DNA of 64,000 bases from Cryptomeria japonica. Lineage: Eukaryota; Streptophyta; Pinopsida; Cupressales; Cupressaceae. Shown here in pieces: positions 24,889 to 37,424 of the stretch. The notes beneath the pieces are model-generated. The model worked only from the letters and a program-made list of their open reading frames with translations, was not told the origin of the DNA and did not search any database. The translations under genes and the position numbers were made by a program. The DNA lies in the NCBI RefSeq assembly GCF_030272615.1, contig NC_081406.1, forward strand, positions 239,120,422 through 239,184,421, in the 5' to 3' direction. Numbering within the stretch: the first letter of the stretch is position 1; every line of letters begins with the position of its first letter.

Positions 24889-25946
24889 AATTCGGCCTCT
24901 TGTTCACTAAAATCAGTCTCATATAGGATATATGAACCCATTTCCTCAGCTTCATGAAGGTCACTCTCACAGATTGATAAGACATCATCCTCATCTAAAA
25001 GTGCATCCTCCTCTTCAAAAAGTGGATTTGAGACCAAATGGGAATTGACCTCAAGTGTGTCATTGCAAGACACATGTTGGTTTATGTCCGTGGAATCATC
25101 ATACAATGGATTCTCAGTTGTATATACCATGTCTATTTGTTGATCACTACATGTAGGCTCATTTATTTTAGGTGTGTTTGGCCTTTGTTCTTCATACATG
25201 TCATACTGCTGCACCATATCATGAGTTTGAATAATAAACTCATTATCAACATCATCATATTGGTAGGTGTAGCTAGGATGTGAGGCTTCATCCTCTTCAT
25301 TGAATGCACACTCACACTCACCAACATTGTCCATCTCTACTCCATTCTCAAACTCTACAACTGAATTCAAATCTGATTTATAATTATCATTCTGAGCATT
25401 AGAACAATAGATCACATGATTCCTATCATGAGAATAAACTACATTATCATAAGCATAGGCATTGAGATCGTAACTAAAATGGTTTTCAACACTTGCGTGC
25501 ATGTAATCAACATCATATCTTTGTTGTTCACTTGCTAACTAAGCCATCAGACCATTTACATTTGAGTCATAAGATACTCCTCTTGGATCATGACCACCAT
25601 AGGACTGCCAATGAGTTTTTGTCACGGTCATGTCCTTACTTCTTTCAAGCATCACTATGTTATTTTCAATCAAACCTTGGCCCTATACCATTGGATCAAT
25701 GACACCTTCATACTGCTAGCAAGGAACACAAGGTTCAACTTGATATGTATTCATGTACATCTCTGGGTTTGGGATAGTAGGCTCATACTGATGTAGACTA
25801 TCATTCTTGGGTGCATACACATAACTGGGCTGCTCATAAGTGTAACTTAGGGTGGGCTCTTAAGGAATAAATGTTTCTTGAGGCACACTTTCTTCTTCAA
25901 CATTAATTTCATCATCTCTAAGCTCATGGATAGCATTATATGATAC
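24889..25946 (-). pseudogene. gag: Element D gag tail, proximal part
   Basis: The long minus frame (219 codons at 24843-25502, of which the last 15 are LTR) plus more frame upstream to 25946 in the same phase with a few stops. It is very acidic and rich in Asn, His and Tyr, with EEEDALLDEDDVLS and CECAFNEEDEAS. It follows the gag domain in the same frame from 26756 on, so Gag-like protein and tail were one frame. The split by element C is at 24889. No known enzyme motif. Confidence 0.7.
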
Positions 25947-26756
25947 TTACTGATTTACACTTTGGTAAGACATGCATGAGGGGACAACAAGTTGGTAGTC
26001 ATCTCTAACTTTGGAACTATCTTGTTTGCTTGCACACCAAGTCCTCTTTTCAGGCTTTAACTTCCTACTCATTCCAAACTTAGAGACTTTCTCAATGTTC
26101 TTGGCTATCTCATAAGCTTCATACAAGAATTTAAGGCTCTCATTTCTTAGCTTGTAGCTCATCTTTTAACCAAAGGCACCAAGGTATACCACTAAAGCCA
26201 TATCATCAGATGTTCTGATACCTTGAGGGATCCTTTTCAATATTTTTGCAAATCTGAGATTAAAAATTGAGACCAACTTATCCTCTTGAATGTGAATATT
26301 CATAAAGTCACAAATCATTGAAGACTCAGAAATATTCTCACAAAGTTGCTCTTTGAAAGCTGACTGAAACTTTTCTCATGATCTGATCGAGCATGGTAAC
26401 CAATTAGAGAACCACTCTCTTACATCCTCTTTCAAGGAATAGACAAAGAGCCTCATAAAAACATCCTCATGATCGACCTCATAATCTTCCATTATCTCAT
26501 TGAACCACTGCAAGTGCTTCTCAGCTGATTCCTCCTTCAACCCACTGAACTTAGGAATCTTATCTCTGACTTCACAGGGTATGGGGTTTGGGAAACTGAT
26601 AATATCATCAAACCTCAAGGTCTTATACCTTTGAATGATGAAATATCTTTGATTACTTGGCTGGGGCTGACTTCTCAACATGTTAACATTAGGAGCCAAG
26701 TAGGGATACATATTTTGATACATTTTAAATGTGCTCACACAAGCTTTTGAAAACAA
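25947..26756 (-). pseudogene. gag: Element D gag domain
   Basis: A minus-strand frame with stops at 26376-26378 and near 26163, both in the same phase. The domain begins around residue 60 of the first frame: KIPKFSGLKEESAEKHL, then DHEDVFMRLFVYSLKEDVREWF, which is the gypsy Retrotrans_gag pattern (PxFxG ... VxMRLFVxSLxxxAxxWF). It continues with FKEQLCENISES. In the family this is the capsid region. No zinc knuckle is clearly visible after it. Start is probably at or upstream of the Met at 26756. Confidence 0.82.
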
Positions 26757-27382
26757 AACTGAAAATGCTTGTGACTACAACTTTTTTTCAAGAGCACAGA
26801 CTATTACAACATGCTGACTTTCTTTCAAAAAGAAAAACTCAAAAAATAACCAAACATCATGTAAAAAATTTCTTGTTACAATTCCCCCTTAGTAATGCTA
26901 CTTATCATTCAATAGGGGACTTTCAAGTTCTAAAAACTTCAACAAATATCTTCAAAAAAATTTATTCTCAGCAATATATTTGAGAATAGCTGGAAGTATG
27001 CAACTACTGCTCTCTTTCTTCTTTGATAAGACTTTGAATGTTCAGAACTTGCATCATCTCTTCATCAGGATCTTTGACAAAGTCTCCACCTTCTTGCAGA
27101 TGAACAATCTTTGAACATCAGAGAGCTATTCAAAGACTAAGTATTCTGAGTTCTTCAACAACAGAGCCACCTCAAACTCCTTCATACAACTTGCAATAAA
27201 CTTCTTCCAGATTGAAAAATACAATTAACATCTGAAACAAAAGTTTAGAATCTTCATTTTGTTGATTCTTTCCAAATGGATTTATGGATTTCCCCAGTAG
27301 AGTCGCCAATCTATTAGTTACGGCTTAGATGGGGCAATCTATATAATGATTCAAACTTTTCCAACTAGAGATTCTAGACACT
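26757..27382 (-). other. Element D leader
   Basis: About 630 bp between primer-binding site and gag on the minus strand, without a credible frame. It contains a second, PBS-like copy at 27290-27313 (see the repeat entry). Confidence 0.6.
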
Positions 27383-27410
27383 TCCCCAGCATAGTCGCCA
27401 ATCTATTAGC
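27290..27410 (-). repeat. Duplicated primer-binding site and LTR edge
   Basis: CCCCAGTAGAGTCGCCAATC (near 27291) followed by TATTAG, and CCCCAGCATAGTCGCCAATC (near 27384) followed by TATTAGC, lie about 93 bp apart. The right one adjoins the LTR and acts as the primer-binding site on the minus strand (27383-27400, TGGCGACTATGCTGGGGA). The left one is an extra copy inside the leader. Confidence 0.85.
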
Positions 27411-30400
27411 AATTTTTTTTGCTACCTTCAGTCCTAAGGAGATACTCAACACTGGACTATGGGATTGGCAATCTAGGACATGACATCAACACTATCAACA
27501 GACTGAAGACAAGAAAACATAACTAAACAAGGCTATACAAGCCTTCTACTCTTTGAGCTCCACTAGGCTCAGGAGGGTGTTCCTATTGCAGGTCTGACAA
27601 TAGTAAACTTGTACAAACTCCAGCAGACCTATCTTAACAAGGTGGATAGTTCTTAGATGCATGATAATGGGCGCTTGACATTTCACCATTACTTGAGCAT
27701 AATCCCATTTTTCTTCGTAAGAAATATAGAGAACAAAGACTAAACTAATCCTACTCCTACAACATAAATGAAAAGCATAGATTAAATGATTTTGATAATA
27801 TATGGAACCAACTGAACCAAAACTTGTAAAGAAATGTCCATTGCCAAAGAGAGGGCAACAGAGTCACATAAAAGTTCACCTATACTATTACATCCAATTA
27901 TGTCTTGAAAGTCTTTTGAATGTTATTGACTTGTAATAATAAGACTACTAAAACAATATTCAAACATTCATACTTAATGATCCACCTGAAAACATATAGA
28001 AACATCTTACAATACCCTTTAAAATATTGTTCGCCTTAGCAAAAAATCAAGGTTGGAACCATTCAAAATGGGGAGAAAAAATGAATAAGTAGACAAAAGA
28101 GAAAACGTAAAGAAAACCCTAGAAGGAATCAAAGAACATGACACATATCCTATCTCTATTGTCTTCAAATCTGAATTTGGCCTTTCTCCTCCAAAATGGG
28201 TCTACAACTTGCACTCAAAATCTGAATGTGACCTTTCAAAATCTAGAGAAAACAACTTGCAGCAGTTGTCACATTCAACATTTCTCATCAACCAAAATTT
28301 GGCATATTTGTATCACTGCAACCCTATTGGAAATTTGGCCAAAATCTGAAAATTGCCTCTATAAGTACTTGTCAATTCACCTTTTCTTCACGTACTTTCC
28401 TTTTTAAAAAAGGGAAAAACCCCTCCTAATAGAAGGTACCCTTTCACTTCTATTTTTCAAAACTGAAAAATTCCCCTTTTGTGAAAACCAATTTTTACTT
28501 TTACCAATTCTTTTCATTTGGCTGGAAATAACAAAAGGTTGTTTCTCTACGTGAATGATTCCCAGGTTAAATAAAAATGACTCACCTTGCACAAAGTCAC
28601 ATTGTGAACAATGAATTTTCCTCTTTCTCAAAATATTCTTTCAAGTTTCTTGGAATTGCCCATTTGTTGTAATATGCACCCTAATTGAAAATATTTTCCA
28701 TTTTCCAACACAATGACACCCATTTCACCTTTTACTGGCTAATGTATTCTTGCAAACTGATTTTGCTTTAATTTCATATCCTGTACACCTGGATATCACT
28801 TTGTCATAACATTTGAACACTTACTTCCCATTTTAATCCCATTTGTCCCTTATGATATGATGAATGCTAGCACACTATTCCAATGCACCCATATCATCAG
28901 AGATCATAGTATTTAGAGGGATATGTTTCTTTGAAGTACCAATTAAACAATCTTCATACTTAAATCTATCAAATATGGGAGAGAAAAAACTCACAGAGCA
29001 ACCACAAAGGTTTTATTGTTGACAACAGTGAACACACCCATGCGAATATAGATTCATGTCGTCACAACTCCCTTTCTCTGTCATTCGTGCACTCAAAAAT
29101 TAGTGCCAAGAAAAATGTTCATTGCAAAGTTGTTGATGATCAAATCCCCCATCTTTGATGATCATTAAACATTCTCATTATCACCCCCAGAAATAACATT
29201 ATTGCAAACAAGTCAATGGAGATCACATGAGTAATGTTAGATAACACTGCATGGAGCACCTTTGAGCTCTGACCCTGAGAATATATGGTTTGAAATCCAC
29301 ACTTGAAAACCAACATAGACATTTAACTATCAGTGACATGAGACCACATTCACTGAGACCTCGATGACAATGGGCATTTGTGATTTACCCAAATTTCCCA
29401 CGCACAAGCATAAATGTTCAAATGATCAATCAAACAACCCACATGCTTTCTTAATGTCTTCCACATTTGCATTCATTAACATTAAGGCCATTGCAACTAT
29501 AGTGTTTCAACAAAATCTTTAAACGCCTCCCATTCAACCTAAGACATCATTCATGCAATTGTGCATATCCTGCAACTTTTGAATCAATACCCTCTGTTGC
29601 CTTTGATCTTCTAAAAGAATATTTCTGCATAACCCCTCACATTATACTTGAGGAAATTGGAAACATTTCTTGCAACTTGGATAACCTTTCTGAAATTTAA
29701 CTGTACAACAGAACCAAACGATATGAATTCTTCACAAACCCTAAAGATTGGAGTATCTCCTTGTGCTTTACCTAGGCCTCTGATTTTTATCATTTTCGTT
29801 ACCTTGAAACTTCTTTTGCCTGACATTCTCCCATGCTTAGGGAATCTACAGGATAACGAGAGGAGACCCCACCGCTTTGCACGTCACTTTGGTCTTTATC
29901 TCGTACAGTTCTTGGCCTGATCTATTTCATGTGCGGGAAAATTGCTCACTCTTCTCCGCCGAACCTATTCTTATCTCGTGAGTCCAACTTGGATGTCCCT
30001 TGAGAGCATGGGATATTAAATAATTCCCCCCATGTGCTTGATTCCTTATCCCGCGGGGTAAGGCTCCACCCTTTTTCTTTTTGCATTCGACATCCTCTTA
30101 TCCCGCGGAGTATTTTTCCTTTCAAACTCACTATGCGTGATAAGAAATGAATTATCTGAGAGTCCAAATGATTTAGAGAAGGTGAAAATCTTTTTTGCAG
30201 GGGCCCACCAATATCAACCAATGGGCAACATTTAAAGATTCAGGTCATTATTGAAGTAACCTTTAAAATCTATTTATCTCAAGAGCTCTTGTTGCCAAAG
30301 ATCTAGAATAAAACAAGTTTAGCCTATCAGCCTTTCCCTCTTGAAAACATTATGAAAATTTGAGCAACCCCCTTATATTAAATCATTGGAAAAATGATTT

Positions 30401-31241
30401 AATACATTTTAATTTTTACCCCTTTAAGTAAACACTCAATAAATTAAATTAATGATTTATAACACTTAACCCCATTGCTCTTAAATTCTATATAATTTTA
30501 ATCAATGTGATTAGAAATAATATTAATCCTTGAAACCCAAATGGTCACATTGTGCATCAACCTTAGTCAGGCCCCAAAGCGAGGTTGGCTAAAATTTCTT
30601 TCATTTTTGTGCAACTAACCTCCTCAACATGCTCTGATTCACTATACTAAAGTGTTTGTGATTCAAGAATCTGAAAGATCAGCTATCAATTTTGACGTTT
30701 TTGCAACTTTGACACATGGCTGAAAAAACCCGAGGAGCCTCCAGAACTGGCTTAAAAAACTGACCAAAGCACCTGACCAAGTCATGGGAGCTGGCACATT
30801 GATAGATTGTAAAACATAGAATTTGGGGCATTTGATGGATCATCAAAATGAAATCTGAGTCAAAAGCTATTCACTGTCAAATTTGCCTACTCAAGCTTTT
30901 CTGAATTTGAAACTGCTGAGTCAACCTGAGTGGCACTCTAACCCTCATTTGAAAAAATATCAAATCGTCACTTCACGAACCACCAGTTGGCACACTGGTA
31001 CATCAATATACCCTAAAGATGTGTGCATGAGGGTTTGACCTGACTAGGTCACATGTGAAATTTATTCACCCTCAAAGTTGGCTTATGTGAAAATCTGGAA
31101 ACTGCTGCTTGCAAAACCTTGAAAATGTTTGTTAGGAATGAGCATAAAAAACTAAGCAAATGATGAGCTGGGGGCCTACAAACTAGGGATCTGATAGATA
31201 ATTCTATAGAGAATCATGGGGTACAAATGATTTGAAATACA
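27404..31241 (-). repeat. Element D right (5') LTR
   Basis: A 3.84-kb LTR that on the minus strand starts TGTATTTCAAATC (31241) and ends GCTAATA (27404, CA changed to TA). Partner of 12279-16389. It lacks ~240 bp near 27996. Its outer end directly abuts the LTR of element A at 31242, so the right target duplication of D is not visible. Confidence 0.88.
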
Positions 31242-32386
31242 TGTTGGCATTTTTGATGATTATGCTGTGATTGTCATTTATGGACACACACTTGCATTAA
31301 GATCACCTATTATATGTATGAGTTAAAGCTCAACTAGAATTTGTTGGAATCGGTATGTTGTATTATAGTCTTTAGACTATCAGTGTTTTGCAGAATGTGC
31401 TTACCGATCTGAAGCGGTATGTCGACCCCAAGTGGTTCGTGGATCTCAAGCAGTACGAGGGATCAAAGCGACAAAACACATATTTCCCAGTCTTCATTTT
31501 TGTCAAACCAACAACCGATATTTTGTGTAAACCAGTAATACTATGATGAGTTACCAATTGGCATTTTGTGATGAATTACCATCCACTGATTGTTTGATGG
31601 TGCTGACACTCTGGTGGTGCTTTTTGTGTCGTGTTACCAAGTATGTCCAGATTCATTGAACCTAGGAAATTGGATTGTAAACCTATTGGACCAACATGAA
31701 ATCAGATTCCTTTATAAGGACATCATGTCTAGGGTTTAAGGTGGTTGATGAGTTTTTGGAAGTACGATCTTAACTGAGAAGAACAAGTTTGTGAGCTGTA
31801 ACTAAGTGTGAGTTATGGAAGACTGAAGTAATGCTGAAATGCATTAGCTATGAGCCATAGTGGATCTAACCAAGCAATCTATGCTATTTGCTAGATCATT
31901 CACTTATTGATTACTCACATCTTTGACAAGTCCGAAGCCCTTAATCGGGTAGGCTCAGAGTAGCCTTTGTAAAATCCTCTAACAAGGTGGTTCACATCTG
32001 TGGATCTAAAATCCTCTAGCAAGGTAGTCTTTGATCGGACTTATCTCCTAATAGAGATTGAGATTCCTAACAGGATCTGTTCTGGTAAAGAACATTGTAT
32101 GACCTTAACCGGTTTGACCTTAACTGGTCTGGTTCCTATTCTAAAAATAGTTACTTGTGAGTTTTATCTCACCATGGTTTTTCCCATTTGGGTTTCCATG
32201 TCAAATATCTTGTGTTATTGTGTTATTGCTCTCGTGGATGAATGTCTTATTTGCATTTTGGTTTGCATGTGTGTTAACTGGTTTGTCTGTTAAACTATTT
32301 TACCAGTTTATCACTAGACTGTTTAAGTGTTTGAATACAGTGTTTTTTGGTATACTAATTCAACCCCCCCCTCTTAGTATTCATCA
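31242..32386 (+). mobile_element. Element A: single Copia-type LTR
   Basis: A 1,145-bp LTR starting TGTTGGCATTTTTG and ending AGTATTCATCA, followed at once by a primer-binding site. It has the shared block CACCATGGTTTTTCCC (32170-32185), a C tract of 8 near the end, and several degenerate copies of a CTAACARGGT-like motif at 31970-32140. Only one LTR of this family is in the window, so this is the 5' end of an element whose rest is lost. Confidence 0.8.
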
Positions 32387-32463
32387 ATTGGTATTAGAGC
32401 CTATCTTTTTATAAGTCTAATCACTTGGAAAGAGATATGGGTGAATACACTATGAGGGAACTT
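32387..32463 (+). other. Element A primer-binding site and internal stub
   Basis: ATTGGTATTAGAGCC directly after the LTR is a Met-tRNA type primer-binding site. It is followed by about 60 bp of leader, with an ATG at 32436 (ATGGGTGAATACACT). Homology then switches near 32464 to the middle of an element B LTR, so this marks a deletion or recombination junction. Confidence 0.65.
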
Positions 32464-33077
32464 ACTCACCTTGTATATATATTTTGTAATTAATTGTAAA
32501 ATCTTTTTGTAATCTGACATGGAGGATTGTAATATGACTCATATATGTATGAGATCATTCTAGATCATTTATAATATGATATGATGTGAAATATGAATTG
32601 AAGGTAGCAGACCTAATATGCAAATTATTGGTTAAGGGTTTATGTATGTAGCAAAGCCTAAACCAGCACTGAATCTGGCATAGCAGATGCTAATCTGAAG
32701 CAATACAAGACATTGGATTTGAATAATCTATTTTTATAAGTCAGTGTGACTTCCTTTGTAACTGATCAGTGAGCTCTAGGCACTTGGCCTTCCTGCATGT
32801 GCAGGCCCCTATTGTAAGCAGTAATATTCTCTTATTGGCCAGTAAGCGAATATTGTGGGTCACAAATCCCACCGAGGTTTTTCCCACACCAGGTTTCCTC
32901 TTTAAAATATTGTGTTATGGTGTGCTTTTCATGTTGTGGTTATTCTTATTTGCTATATTATTTTTGGTTTACCAGTACACAGTTTTAATATGCTTTTCAT
33001 ATTATAAGTTAAGAAAATTATTATACCGGTCAGATACTGATTCACCCCCCTTCTCAGTATCTTTTGGAATCCTAACA
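32464..33077 (+). repeat. Element B 5' LTR, truncated
   Basis: Matches the last ~620 bp of the LTR at 55505-56302 and ends GGAATCCTAACA. The first ~170 bp of the LTR are missing. Contains CCTGCATGTGCAGG (32792-32805), the block CACCGAGGTTTTTCCC (32870-32885) and a C tract of 6, against 16 in the 3' LTR. The frame at 32769-33125 is an LTR shadow. Confidence 0.88.
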
Positions 33078-33098
33078 ATTGGTATCAAATCTTGGTCC
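33078..33098 (+). other. Element B primer-binding site
   Basis: ATTGGTATCAAATCTTGGTC follows the LTR directly and resembles the initiator-Met tRNA complement TGGTATCAGAGC. Confidence 0.78.
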
Positions 33099-33148
33099 TC
33101 TATTTTCAAAAGCCTAACAACTTGAGGAAGATCTTGTCACCGGTAGAG

Positions 33149-34259
33149 ATGGAAAAGTTGAGAAAGAAATTGGAAACAACTCTTTCAGACCATGATGCAG
33201 AAAAAGTAAAGAATGTCAAACTTGAGGATGATCTAAAGGCTACACAGGATATCATTCGAGGACTTCAAGAAAATTACACTATAGCAAGAAATAAAAGAAG
33301 AGAACTTTGTGAAAAGATGCAGAATGATGAAGATGAAAAGAAAACTCTTAATGATCTGGTAAACAAGCTAAGACAAGAAAACACTACAATGAAGAATGAG
33401 ATGCAGGATATGACTGAGATTTTGTAAAGAAAATGAAAATCGGAAGAAGAATGAAGAAGAATTGGTTAGAAGACTGAATGATGCTAGAAATGAAAACACA
33501 AGACTCAGTCATGAAAATGATATGTTGAAGACAGATCTGATGCGTACACAAAATGATAGAACTGAACTCATGAGACAGAAAGGAATCTTGTAGAATGATC
33601 TAACAACTGCAAATCAATACAAAGAGAAATTCAAGAAAAGTTCAGAAGAACTTGTTGACATGCTGAAGAATCAAAAACCTAATGGCGATACAAATGGCCT
33701 TGGCTTTGAAGTTGATGAAAGCTCCGGTACTGCAAACAATCATGATCATAGTAAACTGGTAAGACAACCTAATGCTTACAAATTCAATGGGAAATGCTTT
33801 AACTGTAACAAGTATGGTCATAGAGAAAATCAGTGTAGATCTAGAAACTATCAGAACACTAATACACCCACCGGTCAATATTCTAAATGCAACAAAGTTG
33901 GTCATAATTCAGAAAACTATTGAATGAATGTAAGATGTTATGTTTGTGGAAGATTTGGACATCTATCTAATCAATGCAGAATACATACCAGCATAGGATA
34001 TGGGAAAGCTATTTAGAAAAATAATGTGACTTGTTATGCTTGTAACAAAATTGGACATATTGCAAAATTTTGGAGAAGAAAGACTTCACCGGCAAATAAC
34101 AAAGGTCCTATCTTGAAAGGTAAAGAAAAGGCTGAAGAGGTAAAGCAAGAATTCTCAAAACAATGGATCAAAAACTCAGATCAGAATGTTGATGGCAATA
34201 CTCCTCCACTAGCAGAACAGAGTAACACTCCACCGGCAGGAGACTCTTCATCTAACTAA
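33149..34259 (+). pseudogene. gag: Element B ORF1: coiled-coil, zinc-knuckle Gag-like protein
   Basis: The likely start is ATG at 33149. About 190 residues of charged heptad-like coiled coil follow (MEKLRKKLETTLSDHD ...), broken by a frameshift near 33420 and a TAG near 33590. Then come four knuckles: CFNCNKYGHRENQC (intact, near 33800), a decayed one near 33885, CYVCGRFGHLSNQC (intact, near 33940), and CYACNKIGHIAKFW (near 34035, last Cys changed to Trp). TGA/TAG stops lie between knuckles. The end is Pro/Ser-rich. The usual Copia Gag UBN2 domain is not seen, which is odd. Zinc knuckles imply RNA binding and the coiled coil oligomerisation; role in particles is inferred. Confidence 0.78.
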
Positions 34260-34564
34260 AGGAAAAAGCCTTTGGGGGTTTAGCAACAAATTGAAAAATA
34301 TGTTATTATACCCTCAGTTGATGGTAAGAAGTTGAATTACTTCTATACCGATAGATGAGTTAAGTTGTGACTTAACCGACAAGCATTAAATATGGTAGTT
34401 GGAGAAAATAACATTATAAAGCAAGTGTTTTGGCTCCTTTTTCATTCATCGAGCATTCAAATCTTCGAGAGCACGAAAATTCCTGAGAGAAGGAATCCCT
34501 AGCGAAGAAGTGAAGAAGTTCATCAAAGCACTCATCCCTAAGGTAGATTGAGGTATTTATAACT
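34260..34564 (+). promoter_or_regulatory. Leader of element B ORF2 with TATA-like box
   Basis: About 300 bp between the two ORFs. TATAAA is at 34415-34420, about 145 bp before the ORF2 ATG, and the start context AACTATGGC fits plant initiation. The stretch after the box is C/T- and A-rich like a 5' leader. A promoter is only inferred; ORF2 could also be made from a full-length or spliced transcript. Confidence 0.35.
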
Positions 34565-37424
34565 ATGGCATCCTCCTCCACTCCTAAATTTATTGCAAAC
34601 CCTACTGTGATTGAGGTTATTAAATGCCCTAGACCCGTATTCAAACTAGTTCCCAAAATTGTGAAGAAAGATGATAGCATAGGTGCATTTTCTCAAATTC
34701 CTAAGGGAGTAGTATATGCTGAAGACCCTAGGATATACATACATTACCATATAGAGGAATTAGGTGATGATGAGATCAAAAAAATGTATAGGATTGTGAT
34801 TTGTGATGTAGATGGAAATGTCAAGCCGAAACACAAGTTAGTAGAAACCCTAGGCTTTGTGGATATTCTTAGCATTCCTGATTTTCCTGAGGATATTATA
34901 AGAATTGTGCTAAGAAGAGTTCATGGTGAATTCTTCTGGTTGGATTTGATTCATAAGATAACCAAAGAAGTAGTAAAAGTAGTAACAGGGTTACCTTCCA
35001 CCGATAGCCGACCTGACGGAACTAAAAGAGTCTCAAATGACATAGTGATAGATCTAACCGGTGCAACTTTTGACAAAATATCTCTAAGGGTAAATGATGT
35101 AAAGGACATCAATTTCATGTTTATCAGTATGATCTTAGGTTACAAAGGCACACATGCAAATAGGTTAAACTCAATTTCTAGCCTATGTATCAAAAGTGCA
35201 TATGACATGGTAAATCATAATGCTAGAATACATGTGTGTGAATCGCTCAAAGATGAATTGATAGACAATCTAAAGAAGATTAAAGGAGATAAGAAAGGAA
35301 CCTTTAGATTTGGAAACTTCCTTATTTGCTTAATACTATACATTACTAAGCAAGTACCCAGTATTGGTAGAAGAGATTTTGGTTTAGATATACTGGTAGG
35401 AAAGCAACTATTGGATCTATTGAACAATATAGGAGAAGACAGAGAGAAAAACTTAAATGAACATTTTCAAGCATTAAAGGCTCGAATGATAACTAGAATA
35501 TGACTATCACAAGCTATTGTAGATAAATATCAGAAGGAAATTTGCTTTGTAATTAAAAAGGATGAAATCTGGATGGAGGCAGTTGTCCCTAGAACTATTT
35601 GGGTAACGGAAATGGGTTATGAGATAAATGATAACATTATTGAAAATTATGCAAAAGCCCTCCTTCAAGCACCAAAGGAACCCACTGAGAAAGTCTTTGG
35701 AAATGCAGAAACAATTGAGAGTGGAATTCAATCTAGAAAAAGGGTTAAGAAGGTTGAAGAAACAGTAAGGAAAGGAACCTGACAGACAAAAGCAATTAAG
35801 GAAAATGTATTGAAACAAAATGGTATAAAGGAAAGTGCATTGGAAGGACTTGAACCAGAAACTCATCTTTCACCGGTTGGAACTTCCTCTGAGAGTGATA
35901 TACCAGCGGTATTCAAAATGGTTGAAAGGAAAAGAAAACCCTCACCGGCACCCTCACCTACACCCAAGAAAACAAGGCAAAAGGAACAGGTAGTGAGGCC
36001 TCCAGTGAAAAAGTTGACTCCTAAGAAGAAGAAGGTAAAATAAGAGATTGCTCCACTGGATAAACTCTTAAGTGAAATTACTGAAGATGGAAAGTTGAAA
36101 AACATCAGCAAACTGTACAACACACTATCTATTGATGACAAAGAAAGCATAGAGAACAATGTAATTTTACACTTAGATATATACAAGAAATTTTTGATGG
36201 AATTTGTTGATGAAATACCCAACGATCTGTATAGAAGACTAGAAGCTAGAAGGGTAGCTATTGTTAAGCTGGATAAGAAAATAAAAATTGAAAAACTACT
36301 TGCAGTGCATCCAGTTAACTCACCTGATAAAATAGACAAACTAATTAGTGAAGCTCCAGTTAACTCACCTGATAAAATAGACAAACTAATTAGTGAAGCT
36401 AACTAGATAGTATTTTCAACTGCTCACCGACATGTAGCACTGATGGCAGGTAGAGTGAATGAAGTCTTTGAAGAAACAACAGATGCATGGGATATATTCT
36501 TTGTAGAAAAAGAGAAACAGGAAGAATTACTAAGACCCAAGACTATCAGGGTATATCAAAAGGACAAAGATAAAGGAAAAGGTAAAGTGGGTGGACCTCG
36601 AAGCCTTAAAATAACTGATAATGTGCTCCCACCTCCTTTAGATACTCCACCGGCACAAACTATAGATAGTCAACCGGCCACTAAGAGTATGGAGACTCGA
36701 CTAGAGGATACAAATCTTGAGTCTGAAATTTTGTACACTATAAATATAGATACTCAAGAATTAAATGTTGTGGTTGACAAAGAAACCACTGAGGATAAGA
36801 AGGAAGAAGTGACTACTAAGTCACCGGTTGCAGATGTTGAGGTTAAGGTTAATGATACTGTAAACATAAACACAAACAAACCTACTCAACTAGGAGAACC
36901 GACAATGGATAGTACAAAGGTACAAACAGAGAAACTAGAAGTGCATACAAAGGCCACACCTGAGAAACTGGCTGTTGAGAGCTCAAAAAAACCTTCTAAG
37001 ACATAGATGGAGAAACCGAAACAGGAACAGGAACAGGAACATGAACAGGTTGAGACACAAGTTCAGACAAAAATAGTGTCACCGGCTAAAACTGAAAAAG
37101 CCAAAACCTTTACTTATAGAAATGGAAACACAGACTGTCCTACCAGAGGTCGAATCAAGCAAGGTGATTAGTACAACTGGTAGCATGGATATTGTGAGAA
37201 TAGTTGGACAGACATCTGGTACTTCTATAGCAGAATTCTGATTTACAAAGGTAACAGAGGTCTTATTGGATTCAATAAAGAAGATCACATAGTGCAATGC
37301 TAAAGCCTATAAGGCTATTGATGACACCATTCCTATTCTTAAATTGATAGCACCAAAATGCATTGTGGATAATAAGGATTCTTTAGGTCAACTAGACACA
37401 TTGTCTAAGTTCATCACCGACAAC
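34565..37424 (+). pseudogene. Element B ORF2, N-terminal and central part
   Basis: Starts MASSSTPKFIANPTVIEV. One phase is kept from 34565 to about 37110 with only five stops (35501 TGA, 35780 TGA, 36041 TAA, 36404 TAG, 37004 TAG), then a frameshift near 37120. Residues 1-310 look globular (EFFWLDLIHKITKEVVKVV, then LICLILYITKQVPSIGRRDFG), with a loose similarity to plant retroelement-borne ORFs of the putative plant transposon protein type; that is weak. Next is a basic Pro/Lys-rich stretch (KMVERKRKPSPAPSPTPKK), a perfect tandem 16-residue repeat (PVNSPDKIDKLISEA), and an acidic Thr/Glu-rich stretch. It is cut by element E after FITDN. Not a known enzyme. Confidence 0.7.
36313..36402 (+). 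repeat. 48-bp coding tandem duplication in ORF2
   Basis: Two adjacent, nearly identical copies of a unit encoding PVNSPDKIDKLISEA (first from about 36310, second from about 36358). In-frame length keeps the reading frame. Confidence 0.9.

Larger units (their letters stand above)
12279..31241 (-). mobile_element. Element D: gag-only gypsy-type LTR element
   Basis: A minus-strand LTR element of about 19.0 kb, or about 12 kb without the nested Copia element. It has two very long direct repeats as LTRs (12279-16389 and 27404-31241), a primer-binding site of the TGGCGACT...GGGGA type next to the right LTR, a gypsy gag domain at 26376-26756, and a long acidic tail. No protease, reverse transcriptase or integrase is visible. 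This layout fits the LARD or TR-GAG classes of non-autonomous elements, which borrow enzymes from relatives. The LTRs differ visibly, including a ~240-bp gap, so insertion is old. Element C sits in its gag tail. Confidence 0.85.

Noticed and set aside
31230-31250. D right end read as normal flanking target copy
   Set aside because: The sequence after 31241 is the start of element A's LTR, not the CTATG seen on the left of D.
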